DNA of 64,000 nt from Andreprevotia sp. IGB-42 (GCF_009848685.1 NZ_WXTX01000013.1:62001-126000), one strand, 5' to 3'; positions 9,628 to 18,244 are shown, counted from the stretch's first letter. Notes: generated from the letters alone by a model not told the origin. Numbers and translations are program-made.

Positions 9628-11583
9628 ATGAAAACCACCCGTATTGCACTGGCGCTGGCCATCGCTTTTTATGGCCTGACCGCCCAGGCGGCCGATACGC
9701 AGAAAGCGGCCAGCAAGATCACCCGTGATGCCAATGCCGCCGTGCTGAAAGAACTGCCGTTTGCGGATCAGCAGGATTTCGAGGATGCCAAGCGCGGCTT
9801 CGTGGCAACGCTGACGCCGATGACCATCAAGGATGCCAAGGGCAATATCTCGTGGGATCTGACCACGTACGACTTCATCAAGGGCGACGCGCCCGATACG
9901 GTGAACCCCAGCCTGTGGCGCATTGCAGCGCTGAACCTGAACAACGGCCTGTTCAAGGTGACGGACCGCGTGTACCAGATCCGCGGCTTTGACCTGTCGA
10001 ACATGACCATCATCGAGGGTGATACCGGCATCATCGTGATCGATCCGCTGGTGACCGCCGAGGTTGCCAGGGCGGGCCTTGATCTTTATTACCAGAACCG
10101 CCCGAAAAAACCGCTGGTGGCGGTGATCTATACGCACAGCCACGCCGATCACTACGGTGGCGTGAAGGGCGTGACCACCGAAGAGGATGTGAAGTCGGGC
10201 AAGGTGAAGATCATTGCGCCGGAAGGCTTCCTGGAGGAGGCGGTGAGCGAAAACGTGCTGGCCGGCAATGCGATGAGCCGCCGCACGCTGTACCAGTACG
10301 GCGCACTGCTGCCGCGTAGCGACAAGGGCCAGCTGGATGCCGGCCTCGGCAAGACCACCTCGTTCGGTACCTTCACGCTGATCCCGCCGACAGACACGGT
10401 GAAGAAGAGCGGCGAAACCCGTACCGTCGACGGCGTGCAGATGGAATTCCAGATGGCGCCGGGCACCGAAGCGCCGTCCGAATTCCTGATCTGGTTCCCG
10501 CAATTCAAGCTGCTCAATACCGCAGAAGATGCCACGCATACCTTGCACAACCTGTATACGCTGCGTGGCGCGCAGGTACGCGATGCATCCAACTGGTGGA
10601 AGACGCTGAATACCGCCATCAACAAATACGGCGACAAGGTGGAAGTGGTGCTGGCGCAGCATCACTGGCCGACATGGGGCAAGGCGCGCATCAACGGTTT
10701 CCTGGCCGGCCAGCGCGACATGTTCAAGTACCTGCATGACCAGTCGCTGAATCTGGCGAACAAGGGCTACACCATGACGGAGATCGCCGAGCAGATCAAA
10801 CTGCCGGCCGGTATCGGCAACCAGTGGGCCAACCGTGGCTACTATGGCTCGGTCAACCACGATGCCAAGGCGGTCTACCAGCGCTACCTGGGCTGGTATG
10901 ACTCCAACCCGGCCCACCTGTGGAACCTGCCACCGACCGAAGCGGGCAAGCGTTACGTGGAATACATGGGCGGCGCGGATGCCATCATCACCAAGGCGAA
11001 GAAATCGTTCGAAGCGGGCGATTACCGCTGGACCGCCGAGGTACTGAGCCACGTGGTGTTTGCCGATCCGAAGAACCAGACGGCCCGCAATCTGGAAGCG
11101 GATGCACTGGAACAACTGGGCTACCAGACCGAGAACCCCACCTGGCGCAACGAGTTCCTGATGGGCGCATACGAGCTGCGCAACGGCGTGCCCAAGACCG
11201 AGGGTATCAGCACCGCCAGCCTCGACATGGTGGCAGCGATGACGCCGGATCTGCTGCTCGATTACATGGGTATCCGCCTGAACGGCCCCAAGGCCGATGG
11301 CAAGCAGACGCTGATCAACTGGCAATTGCCCGATGGCGGCAAGTACGCAATCGAGCTGCGCAATGGCGTGGTGATCTACACCGAAGGCCGTCTGTTCCCG
11401 AAAGCGGATGCCACGCTGACGGTGGACAAGCTGGGCTTTGCCGGCCTGGTGCTGGGCGGTGCGGATCTGCAGAAGGAAATCGCCGGCGGCAAGGCCAAGG
11501 TGGATGGCAGCGTGGAGAAGGTGAGCGAGCTGTTCGGCCTGCTCGATGCCTTCCCGCCCATGTTCAACATTGTCGAGCCATGA
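9628..11583 (+). CDS. Alkyl sulfatase of the SdsA type (metallo-beta-lactamase fold)
   Basis: 651-aa zinc-dependent alkylsulfatase, the family that cleaves primary alkyl sulfates such as dodecyl sulfate to alcohol and sulfate. A signal peptide (MKTTRIALALAIAFYGLTAQA) sends it to the periplasm. The zinc motif THSHADHYGG gives His170, His172, Asp174 and His175, and VLAQHHWPTWG supplies further conserved histidines. A middle dimerisation region and a C-terminal SCP2-like lipid-binding domain (from about residue 530) complete the usual architecture and length. TTG 9613 is open upstream, but GAAGAGG sits 6 bp before ATG 9628. It is the last gene of the cluster and is followed by a terminator. Confidence 0.92.
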   Translation: MKTTRIALALAIAFYGLTAQAADTQKAASKITRDANAAVLKELPFADQQDFEDAKRGFVATLTPMTIKDAKGNISWDLTTYDFIKGDAPDTVNPSLWRIAALNLNNGLFKVTDRVYQIRGFDLSNMTIIEGDTGIIVIDPLVTAEVARAGLDLYYQNRPKKPLVAVIYTHSHADHYGGVKGVTTEEDVKSGKVKIIAPEGFLEEAVSENVLAGNAMSRRTLYQYGALLPRSDKGQLDAGLGKTTSFGTFTLIPPTDTVKKSGETRTVDGVQMEFQMAPGTEAPSEFLIWFPQFKLLNTAEDATHTLHNLYTLRGAQVRDASNWWKTLNTAINKYGDKVEVVLAQHHWPTWGKARINGFLAGQRDMFKYLHDQSLNLANKGYTMTEIAEQIKLPAGIGNQWANRGYYGSVNHDAKAVYQRYLGWYDSNPAHLWNLPPTEAGKRYVEYMGGADAIITKAKKSFEAGDYRWTAEVLSHVVFADPKNQTARNLEADALEQLGYQTENPTWRNEFLMGAYELRNGVPKTEGISTASLDMVAAMTPDLLLDYMGIRLNGPKADGKQTLINWQLPDGGKYAIELRNGVVIYTEGRLFPKADATLTVDKLGFAGLVLGGADLQKEIAGGKAKVDGSVEKVSELFGLLDAFPPMFNIVEP

Positions 11584-11611
11584 TCGATCGGTATGCTTGA
11601 CGGCAACAGGC

Positions 11612-11640
11612 AAAACCCCGCCGCAGCGGGGTTTTGTTTT
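11612..11640 (+). terminator. Rho-independent terminator after the alkylsulfatase gene
   Basis: Stem AACCCCGC/GCGGGGTT with a 4-base loop, followed by TTGTTTT. It lies about 30 bp after the sulfatase stop and closes the DUF1254-sulfatase cluster before the TPR gene. Confidence 0.9.
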
Positions 11641-11742
11641 ACGTGCATCGACAGCCACGCCCATGGCTGGCAACAAGCATGCATCTGAAATGCCGTAGAT
11701 TGCGTATAACACAGCGTTCATCGACAAACGCACGGGATACCT

Positions 11743-12942
11743 ATGCGCTGGCGCAATACCGCATGGCTGCTGATCATTGTGTTAACCACCGGTACTACTT
11801 GGGCAGAGGCGAGTCGGCCGGTGGATGATCAGCAGGTGCTGGAGCAATTGCCGCGGCGTGACAACGATGCGCTCAACGCCGGCATTGCCCGCCTGCAGCA
11901 AGCGCGGCTGCGTGCGCCGCAGGACATGGATACCGCACTGAAGCTGGCCGCATTGCACTTGCAGCGCTTCCACCGCGATGCAGATCCGCGTGACCTGGGC
12001 CGTGCCGAGGCGGTGCTGGCGCCATGGCTGGCTGCACAGCCCGTTCCACCACGGGTGCTGTTGCTCCGCGCCAGCGTGCGCCAGAGCAACCATCATTTTC
12101 CGGAAGCCATTGCCGACCTGCGCCAGGTGCTGGCGCAACAGCCGGGCGATGCGCAGGCCTTGCTGATGCTGGCCAGCATCCACCAGGTGCGCGGCAACTA
12201 CGAGGAAGCAAAGCAGAGTTGCGGCGGGCTGGTGATCCAGGATCCACCCATTGCCAGCCTGTGCCTGGGCAATGTGATTGCCGTCAGCGGCCAGCCACTG
12301 CAGGGGTTGGCGTTGATCGGGCGCGGCATCGATGGTTTGCCGCCGGGTGGTACCGAATACCTGTGGGCACTGGCCAGCCGGGGCGAAACATTGGCCTGGC
12401 TGGGCCGCAGCGCAGAGGCCGAGCAGTCGTTCCGTGCCGGCCTGAAGCTGGATTCGCGCGATGCCTACCTGAAAACTGCATTGGCCGACCTGCTGCTGCA
12501 ACAGGGTCGGCCAGCCGAGGTGATCACGCTGCTGCGGGATGACAGCCGTAACGACAACTTGCTGCTGCGGCTGGCGATTGCCGAAAAACACGCCGGCCGC
12601 AGTGCCGACCTGATTGCGCATGTGCAGGACCTGAAAGCGCGTTTTGCCGCCGCCGCCGAGCGTGGCGACCGTGTACACCTGCGCGAGGAAGCCCGTTTCA
12701 ACCTGGAGCTGCTGAACGAGGCCGAAACAGCGCTGCAACTGGCCGAGGCCAACTGGCAGGTGCAGAAGGAAGTGGCTGATTGCCGGCTGTTGCTGGCCGC
12801 TGCACTGGCGGCCGGGCAACCGCGCCGCGCCGCGCCGGCACTGCAATGGCTGCGCAACGCAAAGCTGCTCGATCCGCAACTGCTGCAACTGCAGCGCAAG
12901 CTTGCCGGTGATGTGCAGCCCGTGCGGGGGGCGTGGGCATGA
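11743..12942 (+). CDS. Exported tetratricopeptide-repeat protein
   Basis: 399-aa protein with an N-terminal signal sequence (MRWRNTAWLLIIVLTTGTTWAEA) followed by TPR-like helical pairs: ALKLAALHLQRFHRDADPRDLGRAEAVLAPWL, AIADLRQVLAQQPGDAQALLMLASIHQVRGNYEEAK, and EQSFRAGLKLDSRDAYLKTALADLLLQQGR (each quoted only to show the repeat). It is probably a periplasmic protein-interaction scaffold. The stop codon overlaps the start of the next gene (HupE/UreJ_2) as ATGA, so the two are translationally coupled. No strong ribosome-binding site is visible before ATG 11743. No enzymatic domain is seen. Role unknown; context links it to the HupE/DUF4331 locus. Confidence 0.8.
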   Translation: MRWRNTAWLLIIVLTTGTTWAEASRPVDDQQVLEQLPRRDNDALNAGIARLQQARLRAPQDMDTALKLAALHLQRFHRDADPRDLGRAEAVLAPWLAAQPVPPRVLLLRASVRQSNHHFPEAIADLRQVLAQQPGDAQALLMLASIHQVRGNYEEAKQSCGGLVIQDPPIASLCLGNVIAVSGQPLQGLALIGRGIDGLPPGGTEYLWALASRGETLAWLGRSAEAEQSFRAGLKLDSRDAYLKTALADLLLQQGRPAEVITLLRDDSRNDNLLLRLAIAEKHAGRSADLIAHVQDLKARFAAAAERGDRVHLREEARFNLELLNEAETALQLAEANWQVQKEVADCRLLLAAALAAGQPRRAAPALQWLRNAKLLDPQLLQLQRKLAGDVQPVRGAWA

Positions 12943-14063
12943 GGTGCCTTGGCCTGTTGATCTGCCTGTTGCTGAGCGCGGGTAGCGTGCATGCGCACAA
13001 GCCCAGCGATAGCTATCTGACACTGGGTGTGCAGCAGCACACGCTGACTGGCCGCTGGGATATCGCGCTACGCGATCTGGATGCGCCGCTGGTGCTGGAT
13101 GCCGACGGCAACGGGGCGCTCACCTGGGGCGAAGTGCGCGCACGCGAGGCGGAAATCAGCCAGTACGCGTTCGCCCGGCTGAAGCTGTCCGCAGACGGCC
13201 AGCGTTGCGTGCTGACGCCGGGCACGCTGCTGATCGATAGCCATACCGACGGCAGCTACGCGGTATTGCCATTCAGCGCGGCATGCGCCACTGCACCGCA
13301 GCGTTTGACCATCGATTACCGGCTGTTTGCCGATACCGATACGCTGCACAAGGGGCTGATCCACGTGGCGCAGGGGGCGGCGATGGCAACGGCCATCGTC
13401 GGCGTCGATCACCCGCAGGCCAGCATTGATGTGCGCGGGCAATCGGCGTGGCGCGCGTTCCGCGAGTTTGCCGTCGAGGGTATCTGGCATATCTGGCGCG
13501 GGCTCGATCACGCGCTGTTCCTGATCTGCCTGGTGCTGACCGCCGCGTGGCTGCCACAACACCGGCGCTGGGTGGCCGGCGCACCGGCGCGCGCGGTGGC
13601 ACTGGATATGCTCAAGGTGGTGACCGGCTTCACCGCAGCACACGCGCTCTCGCTCACGCTGGCCAGCCTGCAGTGGGTGCAGGTGCCATCGCAATGGGTG
13701 GAGGTGGGCATTGCGTTCACCATATTGCTGGCCGCGCTGAACAATATTTACCCGGTGATGACGGGCCGCAAATGGCTGGTGGCCTTCGTGTTCGGCCTAG
13801 TGCACGGGCTGGGCTTTGCCAACATCCTCACCGGCATGGCATTGCCCACCTGGCAACTAGTGGTTGCGCTGGCCGGCTTCAATGCCGGCGTGGAGCTGGG
13901 GCAACTGGCGCTGGTGCTGCTGGTGCTGCCGCCGCTGTTCATCTACCGCGAGGGCAGGGTGTTCCGCGCGGTGGTGATTTACGGTGGCTCGGCGTTGATC
14001 GCGCTGTTTGCGCTGGTATGGATGTATGAGCGGGTGACCGGGCTGAAGCTGCTGGGGTTGTAG
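12939..14063 (+). CDS. HupE/UreJ_2-family membrane protein with an EF-hand-like N-terminal domain
   Basis: 374-aa protein. A signal peptide (MRCLGLLICLLLSAGSVHA) precedes a periplasmic domain of about 150 residues that contains DADGNGALTWGE (residues 54-65), a perfect 12-position EF-hand loop. The C-terminal half has about seven membrane helices with HupE/UreJ_2 motifs: GIWHIWRGLDHALFLICLVL, GFTAAHALSLTLASL and FGLVHGLGFANILTG, each with histidines in the membrane. HupE/UreJ proteins are linked to nickel/cobalt transport, but transport by the _2 subgroup is unproven. GTG 12933 is open upstream; ATG 12939 overlaps the TPR gene stop and is preferred. Confidence 0.82.
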   Translation: MRCLGLLICLLLSAGSVHAHKPSDSYLTLGVQQHTLTGRWDIALRDLDAPLVLDADGNGALTWGEVRAREAEISQYAFARLKLSADGQRCVLTPGTLLIDSHTDGSYAVLPFSAACATAPQRLTIDYRLFADTDTLHKGLIHVAQGAAMATAIVGVDHPQASIDVRGQSAWRAFREFAVEGIWHIWRGLDHALFLICLVLTAAWLPQHRRWVAGAPARAVALDMLKVVTGFTAAHALSLTLASLQWVQVPSQWVEVGIAFTILLAALNNIYPVMTGRKWLVAFVFGLVHGLGFANILTGMALPTWQLVVALAGFNAGVELGQLALVLLVLPPLFIYREGRVFRAVVIYGGSALIALFALVWMYERVTGLKLLGL

Positions 14064-14188
14064 GCGGGGGCGTAGCCTTTACGCCTGCCTGGCAGCGCGC
14101 AGCGCAAGTGGCTGCATGACGGGCTGCATGCATTCAATGATCAGTGATGTGTGGTCGCCAGATTTCCCGCATTGGTGGCGCGAAGCAG

Positions 14189-14809
14189 TCAGGACAGCAA
14201 CAGCGCCCGGTGCGATAGCGTGAGTACCAGCAGGCCGATGGCAATGCTCCAGCTACCCAGCACGCGCACGGCGATGCCCACCCAGCCCCAGGGTAGTGTC
14301 AGCAGCCAGGAAATCAGCGCCATGCCATACGCCTGCAACAGCAGGCCGGCAGCCATCAGTCCGGCAATGAAAATGGCCGGGTGGATATCGGCCGAAATGG
14401 CCGAGCCATTGGCGTAGCCCACCACCACGCCGCACAGCAAAACCAGCGGTGCCGTCACCGCAATCGGCAATGGTCTGGCCCACGCCAGCAATGCGCCCAG
14501 CAGCACCGACAGCACCATTGCTACCAGGAAAGCACCCGGCAGCCCGGGCAGCAGCAGGGCCATCACCGCGCCGGCAGCCAAGGCTAGCGGCAGCAGCAGC
14601 AAGGTGAACGACATGCGCTTGTGGCCGTTCTGGCCGGCAAGCAGGCCGGTGAGAAGCAGCGGCAGCATGTGTTCGGGGGAAGTGAGCGGGTGCAGCGCAC
14701 CGGCATAGAAATCGCCGGCGCCTTGCAGCGCCGCATGGGCAAAGCAGCTGCTACTGCTGCCCAGTAGCACGGCGGCAATGGCAAGCTGGCGTGATGGGCG
14801 GCAGCGCAT
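14189..14809 (-). CDS. HupE/UreJ-like membrane protein, divergent metal motif
   Basis: 206-aa protein with a signal peptide or first helix (SRQLAIAAVLLGSSSSCFA) and about six further hydrophobic segments. It aligns by eye with the HupE/UreJ family, but the signature reads ALHPLTSPEHMLPLLLTG: the first HP is kept and the usual G-x-DH has become SPEH. It starts 3 bp after the stop of the neighbouring HupE/UreJ gene and is the last gene of the DUF4331 operon. The two proteins may work as a pair. It is convergent with the TPR-HupE_2 operon; the 125-bp gap between them shows no clear terminator. Confidence 0.7.
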   Translation of the reverse strand: MRCRPSRQLAIAAVLLGSSSSCFAHAALQGAGDFYAGALHPLTSPEHMLPLLLTGLLAGQNGHKRMSFTLLLLPLALAAGAVMALLLPGLPGAFLVAMVLSVLLGALLAWARPLPIAVTAPLVLLCGVVVGYANGSAISADIHPAIFIAGLMAAGLLLQAYGMALISWLLTLPWGWVGIAVRVLGSWSIAIGLLVLTLSHRALLLS

Positions 14810-14812
14810 GGC

Positions 14813-15418
14813 TCAGCTCAGCGCGCTGTACAGGAAATAGCTGCCGCCAGCGGCAATCAGCACGCCGGCCGCACGCAGTGCCTGCGCGCCCTGGCGCCAG
14901 CGGTGCAGGGTACCGAATACGATGCCGGCCAGGTGCAGCAAGCCGGTGGCGATCACGAAGCCGGCCGCAAAAGTGAGCGGATTGGCGGATTCGGGCAATT
15001 CCCTGCCATGCGCATAGCCATGGCAGATGGCGAACAGTGCCACGATCACGCCGGCAAACCACAGGGGCGGGCGCACGGCGAACGCCACCATGCCGCCAAG
15101 GATGATGCCGGACAGCGCAATACCGATCTCGATGCCCGGGATATTGATGCCCAAGCCTCCCAGTACGCCGCCAAATGCCATGACCACCGGAAACGTCACC
15201 GGCAGTACCCAGATGGCCGGGCGTCCCAGCTGCGCGCCCCACAGGCCGACCGCCACCATGGCGATCACGTGATCCAGCCCTTCCAGCGGGTGCAGGAAGC
15301 CGGCGATGAATCCGCCGGACACATCGCCCTGGCCGATATGGGCGTGGGCCACTGCAGGCAGCAGGGCGAGTAGTGCAATCAGCAGGCTGGTGATGCCGGG
15401 CAGGCGTTGTGTGCGCAT
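14813..15418 (-). CDS. HupE/UreJ-family permease
   Basis: 201-aa membrane protein with the canonical family signature HPLEGLDHVIAMVAVGLWGAQLG just after a cleavable signal peptide (AVAHAHIGQG). FAICHGYAHGREL lies in a later helix, and about six helices are visible. Family members are nickel/cobalt permeases or accessory proteins found with [NiFe] hydrogenase or urease, but neither enzyme is encoded in this window. It follows a small periplasmic protein by 42 bp and precedes the divergent paralogue by 3 bp. Confidence 0.87.
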   Translation of the reverse strand: MRTQRLPGITSLLIALLALLPAVAHAHIGQGDVSGGFIAGFLHPLEGLDHVIAMVAVGLWGAQLGRPAIWVLPVTFPVVMAFGGVLGGLGINIPGIEIGIALSGIILGGMVAFAVRPPLWFAGVIVALFAICHGYAHGRELPESANPLTFAAGFVIATGLLHLAGIVFGTLHRWRQGAQALRAAGVLIAAGGSYFLYSALS

Positions 15419-15460
15419 GGGGTCTCCGTTTCTGTGTGTTTGATGGATGAATGGCGGGTA

Positions 15461-15952
15461 TCAGGCCAGTGGCATCAGCTTGCGGTTGGCGCTGATTTCC
15501 TTGCCGTAGCGGCGTGCCGGGTCCAGATCGCCCTGCAGCGCAGCGGGGAAATTCTGGCAGCGGCTGTCGCGCTGCGCCTTGGGCAATTGCGCCAGCGCCG
15601 CTTGCCAGGCCATGCGCTGGCTGGCGAACTTGTCGGCCATGATCTTGCGGTATTGCTGGTACTTGGCAGGCTTGTTGCCATCGGGCAATGCGCGCAGGTA
15701 ACGGTCGTAACGCTTGTCGTATTCGCTCAGCAGTGGCTGGTTGTCGCGTTTCCAGCCGGCATAGGCCGTATCGATGCCTTTGGCAGCGGCGGGCAATTGC
15801 TGGCGGCACGCCGCGCGCTCGAAATCCACCTGTTGGATGCCGGTGTAGATTTTTGCCAGGTTATCCGTGTATTGCGGATTGCTGGCGGCGTGACCGGTCA
15901 GGCTGGCAAGCAGCAGCGGGGCCGCGATGAAGAGGGGGCGGAAAGCGGGCAT
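15461..15952 (-). CDS. Small exported protein of unknown function
   Basis: 163-aa protein with a signal peptide (MPAFRPLFIAAPLLLASLTGHA). The mature part is helical and charged, rich in Lys, Arg, Gln and Tyr (KYQQYRKIMADKFASQRMAWQ), with two cysteines (AACRQQL and SRCQNF) that could form a disulfide. I do not recognise a family. It lies between the lipoprotein and the HupE/UreJ genes in the DUF4331 operon, so it is likely part of that periplasmic system. Confidence 0.65.
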   Translation of the reverse strand: MPAFRPLFIAAPLLLASLTGHAASNPQYTDNLAKIYTGIQQVDFERAACRQQLPAAAKGIDTAYAGWKRDNQPLLSEYDKRYDRYLRALPDGNKPAKYQQYRKIMADKFASQRMAWQAALAQLPKAQRDSRCQNFPAALQGDLDPARRYGKEISANRKLMPLA

Positions 15953-16011
15953 GCCGGGCTCCTTGTATGGGGCCCGGGGCTGGTTTGGGCCAGCCCCGGG
16001 AGGGTGGCTTA

Positions 16012-16278
16012 CTACTTGACGGGGACCGGACCGGCGGTTTCGCTGGAAACGACCGGGATGGCAGTCACGCTGACCGGATCGGCGGTTTCCGATGAACTGG
16101 CCGCGATTTGCGCCACTTGGCTGGTAAACGCATCACCGCTGGCTGGCGGCATGGTCGGCACCATAGTCGGTGCCAGCGTTGGTACCGGCGTGGGCGTGGC
16201 ATCATCCGAATCGCTGCCGCATGCAGCCAGCGCCAGCGCAGAAAAGCCAAGCAGTGTGGAAATGACGAACTGTTTCAT
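16012..16278 (-). CDS. Small lipoprotein with Pro/Thr-rich linker
   Basis: 88-aa protein with a lipoprotein signal (MKQFVISTLLGFSALALAAC; Cys20 is the lipidated residue) followed by GSDSDDATPTPVPTLAPTMVP, a flexible Pro/Thr linker. No folded domain is apparent in the remaining 50 residues. It starts 9 bp after the DUF4331 stop, so the two are co-transcribed. The lipobox plus linker closely resembles the N-terminus of the PhoX protein at 22755. Function unknown. Confidence 0.75.
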   Translation of the reverse strand: MKQFVISTLLGFSALALAACGSDSDDATPTPVPTLAPTMVPTMPPASGDAFTSQVAQIAASSSETADPVSVTAIPVVSSETAGPVPVK

Positions 16279-16287
16279 ATCGCCCCC

Positions 16288-17775
16288 TTATTTCACGTTG
16301 GCGCCGGGTACCGGGGTCTTCAGGTACGGGAACGCGTTATCGAAAGCGCTGGAATCCACATACGCACCGTCGGTGAAGTCGATGGCACCGGCCGGGGCAT
16401 CGGCAGGCGCGCAACCGATGTTCAGCAGGCACAGGCGGCCCATCACCACGCGCAAGGCAATATCCACCACGTCGTCGCCTGGGCGGCGGCCGTTGGGGAA
16501 GCCGGCCGTGTCATTGCCCAGCACGCCAAGGCGGCTTTGCATGGCTGGCGGCGTGACCGCTGTGGTGGTGTTCAGGCGCAGTTCTTCGGATGCCACCACG
16601 TTGGCCGGCTTGTTGATGCCCGGTACGCCGGTCAGGAAGGCAGTCACCAGGTCGTTACGCGGGAAGTTGGTCGGTGCCTTCACGCCGGCACTGCCGAACA
16701 GGATTTCCAGCAGCGCAGGCAGCGTGGGGTTGGTGACATAGCTGGCAAACTGGCCATCGCCGCTGGGCTTGCTGGCGTTGAACTTGTCCTTGTCCTTGAG
16801 GCCGATCACCACCTCATTGACCAGCGGCATGCCGAGGCGCGATACCTGCGACCAGGCGCCGCCTTCCTTGCTGGCGGAGGCGTTGTCGCTACCCGGTGCC
16901 GGGTTGAGCAGGCGGGCTTGGCGCAGGCTGGCGGTGGTCCAGCCGCCGATGACCGGCTCGGTGCCATTGGTCAGGCACGCGATCGGCAGTTCCAGCTCCA
17001 GCGAGGTGACATTCTTGGTGGCCAGGCTGTCGAGGCCCTTGTTTTCAGCCTGAGGATCGAACGCAGTGGCTGGCGCCTTGATGTTCACCAGGTCGAAAGT
17101 GCCCCCCAGGTTCACCACGAACGGGTCCTTGCGCTGGCCCACGAACAGCTTGCCCGGGGTGCTGCAGCCTGGCACGTTGATGGCATAGATATGCTTGGCC
17201 GCATACGCATCGTAATTGGGGAAGGATTTGTTGCCGATATAGTCGGCGGGCTTGTCGAAAGTGCTGCTGCCATTGCCGGCATTGGTGACCGCAGTAGCGG
17301 TGCCGGTGCGGCGATCACCCTTCACCACGGTGAGCGTGAAGCTCTCCTGCACGTTCAGGTTGGGCGATTTCGGATCGGTGATGCCACCGGTATTGGTGAG
17401 CGGTACCGAAACCTTCACGCCATTCACCGGTACCTGCAGATCTTGCAGGTTGTTCTTGAAACGGAACTGGAAGGTCAGGTCTTCTTTTGCATCACCGTTG
17501 TTGTCGATGTGGATTTCATACAGCGCATTCGGGTCCATCAGGAAGAAGTTCGGGCCGCCTGCGCCTTCCTGCAAACCCTGGTAATTGGCAATCAGCGTGA
17601 CGTAATTGCTGCGGCCGGTTTCATAGCTGCGGAACATATAGAAGTCGGTGCCGTCCACCTTGGGGCTTTGCGTGAGGAACGGGGATTCGCGGTGGCTGGA
17701 TGCGTTGGCGATACCGGGCAATGCCGAGATCACTCCTGCTGCCAGCAGGGAAATTACCAGTGCTGTATGTTTCAT
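16288..17775 (-). CDS. DUF4331 family exported protein
   Basis: 495-aa protein with a signal peptide (MKHTALVISLLAAGVISALPGIANA) and the family hallmark SSHRESPFLTQSPKVDGTDFYMF right after it. It also carries YEIHIDNNGDAKEDLTFQFRF, a Ca-loop-like stretch typical of DUF4331. No enzymatic activity is established for the family. It is the first gene of a five-gene minus-strand operon (DUF4331, lipoprotein, small protein, two HupE/UreJ). The product should be periplasmic or surface-exposed. Confidence 0.9.
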   Translation of the reverse strand: MKHTALVISLLAAGVISALPGIANASSHRESPFLTQSPKVDGTDFYMFRSYETGRSNYVTLIANYQGLQEGAGGPNFFLMDPNALYEIHIDNNGDAKEDLTFQFRFKNNLQDLQVPVNGVKVSVPLTNTGGITDPKSPNLNVQESFTLTVVKGDRRTGTATAVTNAGNGSSTFDKPADYIGNKSFPNYDAYAAKHIYAINVPGCSTPGKLFVGQRKDPFVVNLGGTFDLVNIKAPATAFDPQAENKGLDSLATKNVTSLELELPIACLTNGTEPVIGGWTTASLRQARLLNPAPGSDNASASKEGGAWSQVSRLGMPLVNEVVIGLKDKDKFNASKPSGDGQFASYVTNPTLPALLEILFGSAGVKAPTNFPRNDLVTAFLTGVPGINKPANVVASEELRLNTTTAVTPPAMQSRLGVLGNDTAGFPNGRRPGDDVVDIALRVVMGRLCLLNIGCAPADAPAGAIDFTDGAYVDSSAFDNAFPYLKTPVPGANVK

Positions 17776-18244
17776 CGTCAGTCTCCATGATGCGTGCTTG
17801 AAAATGTATTGCGCACACCGAACGTTTTTCTCCGACTGGCTGTCAGATACACGTGCGATTGCTTTCCGCGCGCTCTACATACGCATGAGATTAGGGACCG
17901 GATTCAAAAAAGCTGACTTTTTCCGTCGGACGACATGCATGCCTGTGGCGAAAGCGAACCTGACACGGGCTGAGGGGCGCTCTACCGTTGAATTCTTTGA
18001 GCTTTCGTGATTATTTTTTCTGGCTGACGTAAATTTTTGTTGTTGACGTTTTTTTGCGCCGAAAGGACTTGCTTTCTAGCTGGCGTTATTGATTTTTCCG
18101 GCGTTTCCGGTAGACAGGATCGGTATGCCGCGCAAAAGAGGCGCAGCTGCCCCGATCATAAAAACAGTGTTTCTGCAGGCTTGATGGACTTTCTCGCCAT
18201 CAACGCCATTAGCCAACTTCATCGCCAAGCTTCATCAACAGCCT
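17776..18244. other. Divergent intergenic region upstream of the DUF4331 operon
   Basis: 469 bp between the DUF4331 start and the SRAP-like gene, more AT-rich than its surroundings (several runs of T and A around 17905-18060). It should contain the DUF4331 operon promoter. On the minus strand, GGAAAG and TCTGA with 14 bases between (about 17839-17863) faintly resemble an extracytoplasmic sigma-factor promoter, but I do not rely on this. No gene, tRNA or terminator is seen. Confidence 0.4.

Noticed and set aside
7282-11733. Long minus-strand open frames opposite the DUF1254 and alkylsulfatase genes
   Set aside because: Antisense shadows; Gln/His/Arg-rich translations, no start context, and real families on the plus strand.
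16108-17790. 560-codon plus-strand frame opposite DUF4331
   Set aside because: Shadow; the minus-strand product has a signal peptide and family hallmark.
17839-17863. Extracytoplasmic-sigma-like GGAAAG/TCTGA elements upstream of DUF4331
   Set aside because: Only loosely consensus and the spacing is off; no sigma factor gene is in the window to support it.
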